Assembly: GCA_010021145.1 (NCBI GenBank)
Contig: RGRP01000018.1
Coordinates: forward strand, 1-12,090
Length of the DNA stretch: 12,090 bases
Source of the DNA: Candidatus Fonsibacter lacus
Lineage (GTDB): Bacteria > Pseudomonadota > Alphaproteobacteria > Pelagibacterales > Pelagibacteraceae
Reading direction: 5' to 3'
Part shown: positions 1 to 6,510 of the stretch, one piece after another
Numbering within the stretch: position 1 is the stretch's first letter
Layout of the letters: every line of letters starts with the position of its first letter
Program-made: the position numbers and the translations under genes
The notes under the pieces: generated by a model
The model's database searches: none
The model's input: the letters and a program-made list of their open reading frames with translations, nothing else
Told to the model about the DNA's origin: nothing

Positions 1-833
1 TTTTTATTATTTGGAAATAAAGTTCCTATATCCCCTAATTTTTTAGATCCTAAAAGAGAATCTATTAAAGCATGTATTACAGGATCACCGTCGGAGTGAC
101 CAACTGTACCCATTGGGTATGGTATATATATACCTCCTAAATATAATTTATATTTTTTTTCTAATTTATGAATGTCATAGCCAATTCCATAGAACATTTC
201 TTTTTTATTATTCAAATCATTTTTAAGAGTAATTTTAATATTATTATGATCTCCAAGTATTTTTTTAACTTTAAAATTTTTTAAAAAAAATAATGAAGAT
301 TCATCGTTAAACTCTTTATTTTTATATTCTTTATGCAAAGAAAATATTTTTTTATAAGAAAAACATTGAGGTGTTTGAATCGAAAGTACTTTTTTTCTAT
401 CTAAAATTTTGTTTTTAAAAACTATGGAGTCAGTGTTTGGTATGTATGGAATTACAGCATCATTTTTTATAGAAGATTTAATTATTTTGCTAACTAATTT
501 TTTTTTTAAAAATGGTCTTGCTGCATCGTGTATTAAAACTTTTTTATAATTTTTTGTTTTTAATTTCTTAAGAGCAAGAAATACTGAATCTTTTCTTTCC
601 TTTCCCCCTTCAATTATTGTGATTTTTTTATTTTTATAAACTTGATCTTTAAATTTTTTAAACTGGGGCTTATTAATTACTAAAATTATCTTTTTAATTG
701 GTTTTAATTCAGAAAATATTTTAAGAGAGTAATTTATTATTAATTCATTATCAAATACTGTATATTGTTTTGGTATATTTTTTGAATATCTATGACCTTT
801 GCCAGCAGCTAAAATTATAGCGCAATAATTCAT
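1..833 (-). CDS. ispDF: Bifunctional IspD/IspF isoprenoid enzyme (3' end beyond window)
   Basis: Makes two non-consecutive steps of the cytoplasmic MEP pathway to isoprenoid precursors: the IspD half forms CDP-methylerythritol from MEP and CTP, and the IspF half cyclises the phosphorylated CDP intermediate to MEcPP. I translated the complement from ATG at 833-831 and get 277 codons open to the window edge. IspD signs: LAAGKG near residues 8-13, PKQY 21-24, IHDAARP 101-107, NDESSL 176-181 and GDHNNIKIT 194-202. The IspF domain begins near residue 214 with GIGYDIH, whose D220 and H222 match the metal-binding Asp-x-His, followed by H246 in GHSDGD and LGDIGTLFP 266-274. About 120 C-terminal IspF residues are missing beyond base 1. 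The fused form is typical of alphaproteobacteria. The gene diverges from ntrY with only 5 bases between the start codons, and no Shine-Dalgarno site is visible. The family call is secure. Confidence 0.95.
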   Translation of the reverse strand, partial: MNYCAIILAAGKGHRYSKNIPKQYTVFDNELIINYSLKIFSELKPIKKIILVINKPQFKKFKDQVYKNKKITIIEGGKERKDSVFLALKKLKTKNYKKVLIHDAARPFLKKKLVSKIIKSSIKNDAVIPYIPNTDSIVFKNKILDRKKVLSIQTPQCFSYKKIFSLHKEYKNKEFNDESSLFFLKNFKVKKILGDHNNIKITLKNDLNNKKEMFYGIGYDIHKLEKKYKLYLGGIYIPYPMGTVGHSDGDPVIHALIDSLLGSKKLGDIGTLFPNNK

Positions 834-838
834 AAAAA

Positions 839-2614
839 ATGATTAAAAAAATATTAAGTTCAAATTTACTTTTATACATTAGTACTTTTCTTTCAATCAT
901 TTTTGGAATTTTTACACTTTATACATTTTCTGGAAGCAGTTTTGTTCAATTAAATGAAAATAATATTCAGTTTATATTAATCATAAACATATTCATTATT
1001 TGTTTATTATTTTTTTTAATTATTAGAAAGCTTGTAGTTTTTTTATATAAATCTAAAGAAATTACAGGTGTAAGAACAAATCTAAATTTTATAAAATATT
1101 TTATTTTTGTAACAGCGGTCCCATCTATTTTTGTAGCAGTATTTTCTCTAATGCTTTTTAACCTTGGTATTGAAAAGTGGTTTGATAAAAAAGTTAATGA
1201 TGTAGTAAATAATTCAGTTGAGGTTGCAAGAAATTATCTTGAGGAAAATCAAAATTCTATAAAAGGTGAAATATTAGCAATGGCAAATGATTTAAATCGT
1301 AATTTTAATTTATATAATGAAAATAAACCTCTATTTCAAAATTATTTTGATCAACAATCTAGATTTAGAAAAATTGAAGAATCTTATTTAATTAATAAAG
1401 ATGGTTTACTTCTGTTTTCTACCTCATTTACTAATAAAAGTAATTTTATCTCACCATTAAAAACTTTTTTAGATATGGCTCAAAATGGACAAACTATACT
1501 AATTTCTGATGCAAATAAAAATCAAACAAATGCTTTAGTAAAATTAAACACCCCTGATAATATTTTTTTATACACCATTAGATATGTTGACCCAGAAACA
1601 GTTAATTTTTTAAAAAAAACTGGTGAGGCATCTACATTTTATTATAAATTAAAATCTAATAGTCTTGGTCTTCAGATTAGTTTTGCATTAGTTTACATTG
1701 TGATTGTTAGCTCATTAATTTTGTTATCTGGAATATATGCAATTAACATTGCTAATAAAATTTCAAAACCGATTATCAAATTAATATTTGCAGCAAAAGA
1801 GGTTTCTACTGGAAATCTTGATGTAAAATTAAAAGATGAAAAAGAAGATGATGATTTTAAAAAATTATATCAAACGTTTAATATAATGACACAAGAGATT
1901 CAGGCTCAAAAAAATAAAATTGCTTTATCAGAAAGATATCAAGCTTGGGAAATGGTAGCAAAAAAACTCGCGCATGAAATTAAGAATCCCTTAACTCCAA
2001 TTACACTTTCATTAGAGAGAATTAAAGATAGGTATTCAAAACAAATTAACATTGATAAGGCTGATTTTGAAAATTATTTAAATATTATATCAAGGCAGGT
2101 AGAGGATATAGGAAAGTTAGCAAATGAGTTTTCAGATTTTGCAAGAATGCCAAATCCTATTAAAAAGTCTAACAATTTAAAAAAATTAATACAAGATAGT
2201 ATCAATTTATACAAGTTATCTGAAAATAAAATAATTTTTGATTTAAACTATAACAGCACGAAAGATATCTTTGAATTTGATCTAAATCAAATTTCAAGAG
2301 TTTTAATAAATATTATTAAAAATTCTCTAGAATCTATTCATGAAAAACAAGAATTAGATAAAAATTTACAGGGAATAATAAATATTTTCGTAGAAAATAA
2401 TAATGATTTTATTTACATTACAATTGAAGATAATGGTGTTGGTTTTAAAACTACGCCAAAAGATTTAATTTCACCTTTGACAACAACAAAACAACATGGC
2501 TCAGGACTTGGATTGTCAATTGTTTCTAAAATTTTACATCAACATGGTGGTGATTTAAATTTTATAGAAAAAAGCAATGGAGCTAAAATTAAATTAAGTA
2601 TTAAGATTAATTAA
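839..2614 (+). CDS. ntrY: NtrY-type membrane sensor histidine kinase, PAS-less
   Basis: Inner-membrane sensor kinase expected to phosphorylate NtrX, encoded next to it. Visible layout over 591 residues: transmembrane segments near 9-30, 43-70 and 84-109; a periplasmic sensor region about 110-277 starting with the NtrY-like WFDKKV; a fourth transmembrane segment near 278-303; HAMP about 304-356; the dimerisation/phosphoacceptor helix with AHEIKNPLTPI and phospho-accepting H379; an ATPase domain with N-box N495, DNGVGF 531-536 and GSGLGLS 554-560. Family members usually carry a cytoplasmic PAS domain between HAMP and the His helix. Here HAMP runs almost straight into QAWEMVAKKLAHE, so PAS is absent and the protein is shorter than typical NtrY of 700 or more residues. 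All catalytic motifs are intact. The ATG at 839 is chosen because it gives a complete first membrane helix. NtrY homologues have been linked to nitrogen and redox/oxygen responses; the signal here is unknown. Confidence 0.92.
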   Translation: MIKKILSSNLLLYISTFLSIIFGIFTLYTFSGSSFVQLNENNIQFILIINIFIICLLFFLIIRKLVVFLYKSKEITGVRTNLNFIKYFIFVTAVPSIFVAVFSLMLFNLGIEKWFDKKVNDVVNNSVEVARNYLEENQNSIKGEILAMANDLNRNFNLYNENKPLFQNYFDQQSRFRKIEESYLINKDGLLLFSTSFTNKSNFISPLKTFLDMAQNGQTILISDANKNQTNALVKLNTPDNIFLYTIRYVDPETVNFLKKTGEASTFYYKLKSNSLGLQISFALVYIVIVSSLILLSGIYAINIANKISKPIIKLIFAAKEVSTGNLDVKLKDEKEDDDFKKLYQTFNIMTQEIQAQKNKIALSERYQAWEMVAKKLAHEIKNPLTPITLSLERIKDRYSKQINIDKADFENYLNIISRQVEDIGKLANEFSDFARMPNPIKKSNNLKKLIQDSINLYKLSENKIIFDLNYNSTKDIFEFDLNQISRVLINIIKNSLESIHEKQELDKNLQGIINIFVENNNDFIYITIEDNGVGFKTTPKDLISPLTTTKQHGSGLGLSIVSKILHQHGGDLNFIEKSNGAKIKLSIKIN

Positions 2615-3957
2615 TGAAAAGTGAAATTTTACTAATTGACGATGAAAAAGATATTAGATTTGCAGTACATGAAATCTTAAAAGACAACAATTTTTTTGTT
2701 CGTGAAGCTGATACTGTTGAAAAGGCACTATCAGAAATTAAAAAAAAATTGCCAGATTTGGTCATATTAGATGTTTTATTAGATGAAAAAAATAGGGATG
2801 GCATCGATGTATTAAAATTTATTAAATCAGTAGATACAGATGTTCCTGTTATTATGATATCCGGCCATGCAAATATTAAAATTGCAGTTGACTCAATAAA
2901 ACTTGGTGCATTTGAATTTTTAGAAAAGCCCTTTAATAAAGATAGATTATTGAATTTTGTTAATAGAGCGATTGAAACTTCATCTTTAAAAAAAGAAAAC
3001 AAGTCTTTAAAAAAAAATCTTTATTTGTCAAATGAATTAGTTGGAAATTCATCGACACTAGTAAAATTAAGAAACGCTATAGATAAATTTTCAAAAACTG
3101 ATAGTCGAATTTTAATCTCTGGACCGGCCGGTTCCGGAAAAGAATTGGTAAGCAGGCTTATTCATGAAAAATCATTTAGATCGGAAAATTCATTTAAAGT
3201 AGTTAATGGAGCTATTTTAGATCCCAATCATTTTGATTTTGAACTATTTGGTTTAGAAAATAAAGATAAAATTGTGTCAGGAATATTTGAAAAATCTAAT
3301 AATGGAACTTTATTAATTGATAATGTTTCTGATGTGCCATTACAAACACAAGGCAAAATTTTAAGAGTCTTGTCAGATCAAAAATTTCACAGAGTAAATG
3401 GTGTTGATGAAATTAGTGTAAATATAAGAGTTATTTGTTCAAGCAGTAAAAATTTAAAGCAGGAGATTGAGAATGGTAATTTTAGAGAAGACTTATTTCA
3501 TAGAATAAATGTCATTCCAATTGAAACTCCTTATTTAAAAAATGTGAAAGAAGATATCCCCTTTTTAATAGAGTATTTCGTTAAAAAAATTTCTGATAGT
3601 AACGGTTTAAAACCAATTGTTATAAATTCAAAAAATACAGTTTTTTACGATTATGATTGGCCTGGAAATGTAAGAGAACTAAGAAATTTAATTGAAAGAG
3701 TTGTTATATTAGCTTCAGGTAAAAATGAGGAAGTTGATAAAATTTTATCTGAATCTTTAAAAATTTCATCAGTGAAAGAAAGTAACAGTGAAGATGCATT
3801 TCAATTTCCTTTAAAAGAAGCTAGAGAAAAATTTGAAAAAAACTATCTTGAAATTCAACTTAATAGACATAATGGAAATGTCTCTAAAACAGCTGATTAT
3901 ATTGGAATGGAAAGAAGTGCTTTACATAGAAAACTAAAATCTTTAGGTATTAATTAA
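2614..3957 (+). CDS. ntrX: NtrX-type response regulator with degenerate AAA+ domain
   Basis: DNA-binding partner of NtrY. Its ATG overlaps the ntrY stop codon by one base (TAATG), which implies translational coupling. The 447 residues contain a receiver domain at 1-120 (acidic D9/D10, phosphoacceptor D53, S83, K105), an AAA+ domain at about 140-370 (Walker A GPAGSGKE 170-177, REDLFHR 291-297, WPGNVREL 349-356) and a C-terminal Fis-type helix-turn-helix at about 412-446. Two features are unusual for the NtrC superfamily. The GAFTGA loop that contacts sigma-54 is missing: only nine residues separate ELFG from GIFEK, where NtrC has about sixteen. The Walker B acidic pair reads D236-N237 instead of Asp-Glu. 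NtrX proteins are known to have a poor GAFTGA motif, so a role as a sigma-70 promoter regulator is likely. Loss of the Walker B glutamate suggests ATP may be bound but hydrolysed poorly (inference). Confidence 0.93.
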   Translation: MKSEILLIDDEKDIRFAVHEILKDNNFFVREADTVEKALSEIKKKLPDLVILDVLLDEKNRDGIDVLKFIKSVDTDVPVIMISGHANIKIAVDSIKLGAFEFLEKPFNKDRLLNFVNRAIETSSLKKENKSLKKNLYLSNELVGNSSTLVKLRNAIDKFSKTDSRILISGPAGSGKELVSRLIHEKSFRSENSFKVVNGAILDPNHFDFELFGLENKDKIVSGIFEKSNNGTLLIDNVSDVPLQTQGKILRVLSDQKFHRVNGVDEISVNIRVICSSSKNLKQEIENGNFREDLFHRINVIPIETPYLKNVKEDIPFLIEYFVKKISDSNGLKPIVINSKNTVFYDYDWPGNVRELRNLIERVVILASGKNEEVDKILSESLKISSVKESNSEDAFQFPLKEAREKFEKNYLEIQLNRHNGNVSKTADYIGMERSALHRKLKSLGIN

Positions 3958-3959
3958 CT

Positions 3960-4991
3960 ATGACAATTAAAGTTGCCATTAATGGTTTTGGTAGAATTGG
4001 AAGGACAATTTTAAGAGCTCATTACGAAAATAAAAAAAAACATGATTTAGAAATTGTTGCAATTAATGGTTCAGGCAATGCACAAGATAATGCGCATTTA
4101 TTAAAATATGACTCTACACATGGAAAATTCAACGAAGATGTATCCTCAAAAGAAAATTTTATTTTTATTAACAAAGATAAAATTGAAGTTTTAAATAAAA
4201 AAGATCCAAAAAATTTACCATCATGGAAAAATTTACAAGTAGATTTAGTTTTAGAGTGCACGGGTCGTTATAATTCTAGAGATGAGGCTCAATTGCATAT
4301 CAATGCTGGAGCAAAAAAAGTCCTAATTTCTGGTCCAGGATATTCACCTGGAACAGGAAAAGAAGCTGACGCAACAATTGTTTATGGAGTTAATCATAAA
4401 ATATTAAAAAAAAATCACACAATTGTATCCAATGCTTCTTGCACTACCAACTGTTTAGCTCCTATCGCAAAAGTATTAAATGACAGTTTAGGAATTGAGT
4501 CAGGCATTATGAATACAATTCATGCTTATACTAACGATCAAGTATTAAATGATGCCTATCATAATGATTTACGAAGAGCACGAGCTGCCGCATTATCTAT
4601 GATTCCAACTAAGACTGGGGCTGCAACTTCTATTGGATTAGTTATACCTGAATTAGAAGGCAAATTAGATGGATTATCTGTACGGGTTCCAACTAATAAT
4701 GTTTCTTTAGTTGATCTAACTTTCATTTCCAAGAAAAAAACATCAGTAAAAGATATTAATGAAATTATAAAAGCAGCAGCAAAAACTAATTATCTAAATA
4801 TTATTCAGTTCAATACTGAGCAATTAGTATCTATAGATTTTAACCATAATCCATATTCTTGTATTTTTGACTCAACTCAAACAAGAGTATCTAGTGATGG
4901 CAAGCTAGTTAAAGTACTGGCATGGTATGATAACGAATGGGGTTTTTCAAATCGGATGTTAGATACTTCTATCGCTTTAATGAAAGCTTAA
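3960..4991 (+). CDS. gap: Glyceraldehyde-3-phosphate dehydrogenase
   Basis: Cytoplasmic enzyme interconverting glyceraldehyde-3-phosphate and 1,3-bisphosphoglycerate, with NAD(P) as cofactor. The 343 residues show the Rossmann start INGFGRIG 7-14, the active-site NASCTTN with Cys161, the base His188 in HAYTNDQ, RRARAAA 205-211, and the C-terminal WYDNEWGFSNRM. The length is near the usual 330-340, with a short insertion around 125-134 (GPGYSPGTGK). The residue after INxx that is normally Asp in NAD-specific enzymes is Gly37, and the Leu-Pro pair near the cofactor is Ala199-Tyr200. Both changes are in the direction seen in NADP-using or gluconeogenic forms such as Bacillus GapB, so NADP use is plausible but unproven. 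The gene starts 2 bases after the ntrX stop and probably shares its transcript, which is an unexpected position for gap. Confidence 0.95.
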   Translation: MTIKVAINGFGRIGRTILRAHYENKKKHDLEIVAINGSGNAQDNAHLLKYDSTHGKFNEDVSSKENFIFINKDKIEVLNKKDPKNLPSWKNLQVDLVLECTGRYNSRDEAQLHINAGAKKVLISGPGYSPGTGKEADATIVYGVNHKILKKNHTIVSNASCTTNCLAPIAKVLNDSLGIESGIMNTIHAYTNDQVLNDAYHNDLRRARAAALSMIPTKTGAATSIGLVIPELEGKLDGLSVRVPTNNVSLVDLTFISKKKTSVKDINEIIKAAAKTNYLNIIQFNTEQLVSIDFNHNPYSCIFDSTQTRVSSDGKLVKVLAWYDNEWGFSNRMLDTSIALMKA

Positions 4992-4995
4992 ATCA

Positions 4996-5028
4996 TTAAC
5001 AAATTGATTAAAAAAAAATAATTGTTAA
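4996..5028. repeat. A/T-only inverted repeat between gap and tRNA-Arg
   Basis: TTAACAA at 4996-5002 is complementary to TTGTTAA at 5022-5028. With two single-base bulges the arms extend to about 12 pairs around a loop of seven A's. There is almost no G/C in the stem and no T-run follows it on the plus strand, so it does not qualify as an intrinsic terminator. It could affect the 3' end of the gap transcript or processing upstream of the tRNA, or be a chance pairing in A/T-rich DNA. Confidence 0.25.
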
Positions 5029-5047
5029 AACTACTTTAAATTTAGTT

Positions 5048-5124
5048 GCGCCCTTAGCTCAGCTGGATAGAGCATCGGTTTTCTAAACCGAGGGTCAGAG
5101 GTTCGAATCCTTTAGGGCGCGCCA
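5048..5124 (+). tRNA. tRNA-Arg (anticodon UCU)
   Basis: A complete cloverleaf can be folded by hand. The acceptor stem is GCGCCCT 5048-5054 with AGGGCGC 5114-5120. The D arm is GCTC/GAGC, 5057-5060 with 5070-5073. The anticodon stem is TCGGT/ACCGA, 5075-5079 with 5087-5091, around loop TTTCTAA. The variable loop is GGGTC. The T arm is AGAGG/CCTTT around TTCGAAT. A G discriminator at 5121 and an encoded CCA at 5122-5124 complete it. The anticodon TCT at 5082-5084 reads AGA, which is by far the commonest arginine codon in this window's genes. It lies 56 bases after gap and 12 bases before the gpsA-like start codon. Confidence 0.97.
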
Positions 5125-5136
5125 ATTTTATAATTT

Positions 5137-6168
5137 ATGGCTAAAATTTTAATTTTAGGAGCAGGCTCAATGAGCACTGCTTTCGCTTTTCCATGCAGTG
5201 ACAATAATCATAAAGTTTCAATAGTAGGAACTCATTTGGAAGATAATTTTATAGATATTATTAAATCCAATAAAAATACTCATCCAGTATTAAAATCTAA
5301 AATTCCAGATAATGTAAAAATTTATAAATTTGATAGTTTTAATGATTTGTTAAAAGACGCAGATCTAATAGTTATAGGCGTTAGTTCAAAGGGAATTAAT
5401 TGGGCATCTGAACAATTAATAAAAATTAAAAATAACCAACAAATTTTAATTTTAACAAAAGGATTACATGTTAATAAAAAAAATCGTTACGAAGTCTATT
5501 CTGATACAGTTAAAAATATTTTGTTAAAAAATGGAATTAAAAATTTAAAAATTTCAGTTGCAGCCGGACCATGTTTGGCATCAAATTTATCTAATAAAGT
5601 TTTAACCAACGTTATTTTTGCTAACAAAAAAATTTCTGTAGTTAAAAAATTATCAAAATTATTAACTACATCTTATTATAAAATTAAATGCTCTAATGAT
5701 GTAATTGGTGTTGCAGCATGTGGCGGTATTAAAAATATTTATGCAATGATTGTTGGTACATCAATTGGAATTAATTTAAAAAATGAAAATGATAATAAAA
5801 ATCTTAATACTGCCGCAACTTTATTTAATCAGTCAATAATAGAAATGTGTCATTTTATAAAAAAAATAGGTGGCAAAAATTCGACGGTAATGGATTTAGC
5901 AGGTGTAGGGGATTTGTATGTTAGTTGTACGGGAGGCAGAAATTCAAAAATGGGTAAATTTATTGGAATGGGAATGACATATAAGAATGCCAAATTAAAG
6001 AAGATGCCGAATGAAACTGTTGAAGGCGCTGATTTAATTTTTGAAATTGGAAAAAAAATTGTTAAAGATTTTACAGTTACCGAGCTACCTCTAATGACAA
6101 CGTTTATAAAAGCTTTATTGAATAATACTAAATTTAATGTAAACAGAAAAATTTTTTATAAGTGTTAG
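5137..6168 (+). CDS. GpsA-like NAD(P)-dependent glycerol-3-phosphate dehydrogenase family protein
   Basis: Probably reduces dihydroxyacetone phosphate to sn-glycerol-3-phosphate for phospholipid synthesis, but it is a divergent family member. The 343 residues show a Rossmann nucleotide site GAGSMS 8-13, TKGL 107-110, AAGPCLASN 142-150 in place of the usual GPxFAKE, the probable catalytic Lys199 in GGIKN, DLAGVGDL 253-260, Arg268-Asn269 in GGRNS (the RN pair that binds substrate phosphate in GpsA) and VEGA 295-298. Catalytic lysine and RN are kept. The TRGLxEM helix of GpsA is replaced by FNQSIIEM, and the N-terminal PCSDNNHKV...GTHLED pattern resembles a side branch of the family. A substrate other than DHAP cannot be excluded. 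No Shine-Dalgarno site is seen in the 12 bases after the tRNA, so it may be transcribed together with the tRNA. The start is chosen for the complete Rossmann strand immediately after it. Confidence 0.8.
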   Translation: MAKILILGAGSMSTAFAFPCSDNNHKVSIVGTHLEDNFIDIIKSNKNTHPVLKSKIPDNVKIYKFDSFNDLLKDADLIVIGVSSKGINWASEQLIKIKNNQQILILTKGLHVNKKNRYEVYSDTVKNILLKNGIKNLKISVAAGPCLASNLSNKVLTNVIFANKKISVVKKLSKLLTTSYYKIKCSNDVIGVAACGGIKNIYAMIVGTSIGINLKNENDNKNLNTAATLFNQSIIEMCHFIKKIGGKNSTVMDLAGVGDLYVSCTGGRNSKMGKFIGMGMTYKNAKLKKMPNETVEGADLIFEIGKKIVKDFTVTELPLMTTFIKALLNNTKFNVNRKIFYKC

Positions 6169-6434
6169 AAAAATTTTATGTTTATATGATTGCAAATTTA
6201 AATAATAAAAAAATTACCACATACGTTGGCTGGACAAAAAACTTAAAAAAAAGGCTTCGTTTTCATAACAGTGGCAAAGGAGCTAAATTTACTAGGGGAA
6301 GAAAGTGGATTTTAATTTATAAAAGAAAAATGCTTTCAAAAAAAGAAGCCATGCAGTTTGAATATAAATTGAAAAAAGATCGAAAAGCTCGAAAAGTTAT
6401 AATTAGAAAATTTATCGATACAACTGTTGATTGA
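6162..6434 (+). CDS. Small GIY-YIG domain protein (YhbQ/UPF0213-like), GTG start
   Basis: A stand-alone GIY-YIG fold of 90 residues. The signature reads Y6-V-Y8 and Y21-V-G23, followed by Arg31, His35, the SGKGAKFTRGR stretch 37-47 shared with YhbQ-type proteins, and Glu67 in the EYKLKK helix, the usual metal-binding glutamate. All expected catalytic positions are therefore filled. The C-terminal half is rich in Lys and Arg, which suits nucleic-acid binding. The start must be GTG at 6162: an in-frame stop lies directly upstream at 6159-6161, and the next ATG at 6186 would delete the first half of the motif. This makes a 7-base overlap with the gpsA-like gene and suggests translational coupling. 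Members of this group are mostly uncharacterised; a role in DNA repair or structure-specific cleavage is inference. Confidence 0.85.
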   Translation: MLEKFYVYMIANLNNKKITTYVGWTKNLKKRLRFHNSGKGAKFTRGRKWILIYKRKMLSKKEAMQFEYKLKKDRKARKVIIRKFIDTTVD

Positions 6435-6474
6435 TTATAACAATAATACTCTTTTAAGTAATTTTTTATTTAAG

Positions 6475-6480
6475 TATAAA
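6475..6480 (+). promoter_or_regulatory. Possible -10 element for the aap operon
   Basis: TATAAA followed by T lies 30 bases before the aapJ start, within the 76-base gap between the GIY-YIG gene and aapJ, one of the largest intergenic spaces in the window. The matching -35 region, about 17 bases upstream (TTTTAA at 6452-6457), is weak. In such A/T-rich DNA a TATAAA hexamer can occur by chance, so this is a tentative site. No clear operator is visible. Confidence 0.3.
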
Positions 6481-6510
6481 TCCAGAACTTAAACTTAACT
6501 TTTAAAAAAA

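Noticed and set aside
1..833. Treating the first 833 bases as non-coding
   Set aside because: Translation of the reverse strand gives a continuous IspD-IspF frame with all main motifs; it lacks a stop only because it runs out of the window.
2607..3002. Long reverse-strand reading frame of 131 codons opposite ntrX
   Set aside because: It lies wholly antisense to the receiver domain of ntrX, has a low-complexity Ser/Phe/Lys composition and matches no family I recognise; it is a by-product of the A/T-rich codons on the other strand.
4992..5047. Possible intrinsic terminator after gap
   Set aside because: The inverted repeat there is almost purely A/T with bulges and has no following T-run on the plus strand; kept only as a low-confidence repeat.
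5125..6434. Mobile-element insertion at the tRNA-Arg gene (a tRNA followed by a nuclease-domain gene)
   Set aside because: There is no integrase, no repeat of the tRNA 3' end downstream and no change in base composition; the GIY-YIG protein belongs to a small housekeeping-like family, not a homing endonuclease.
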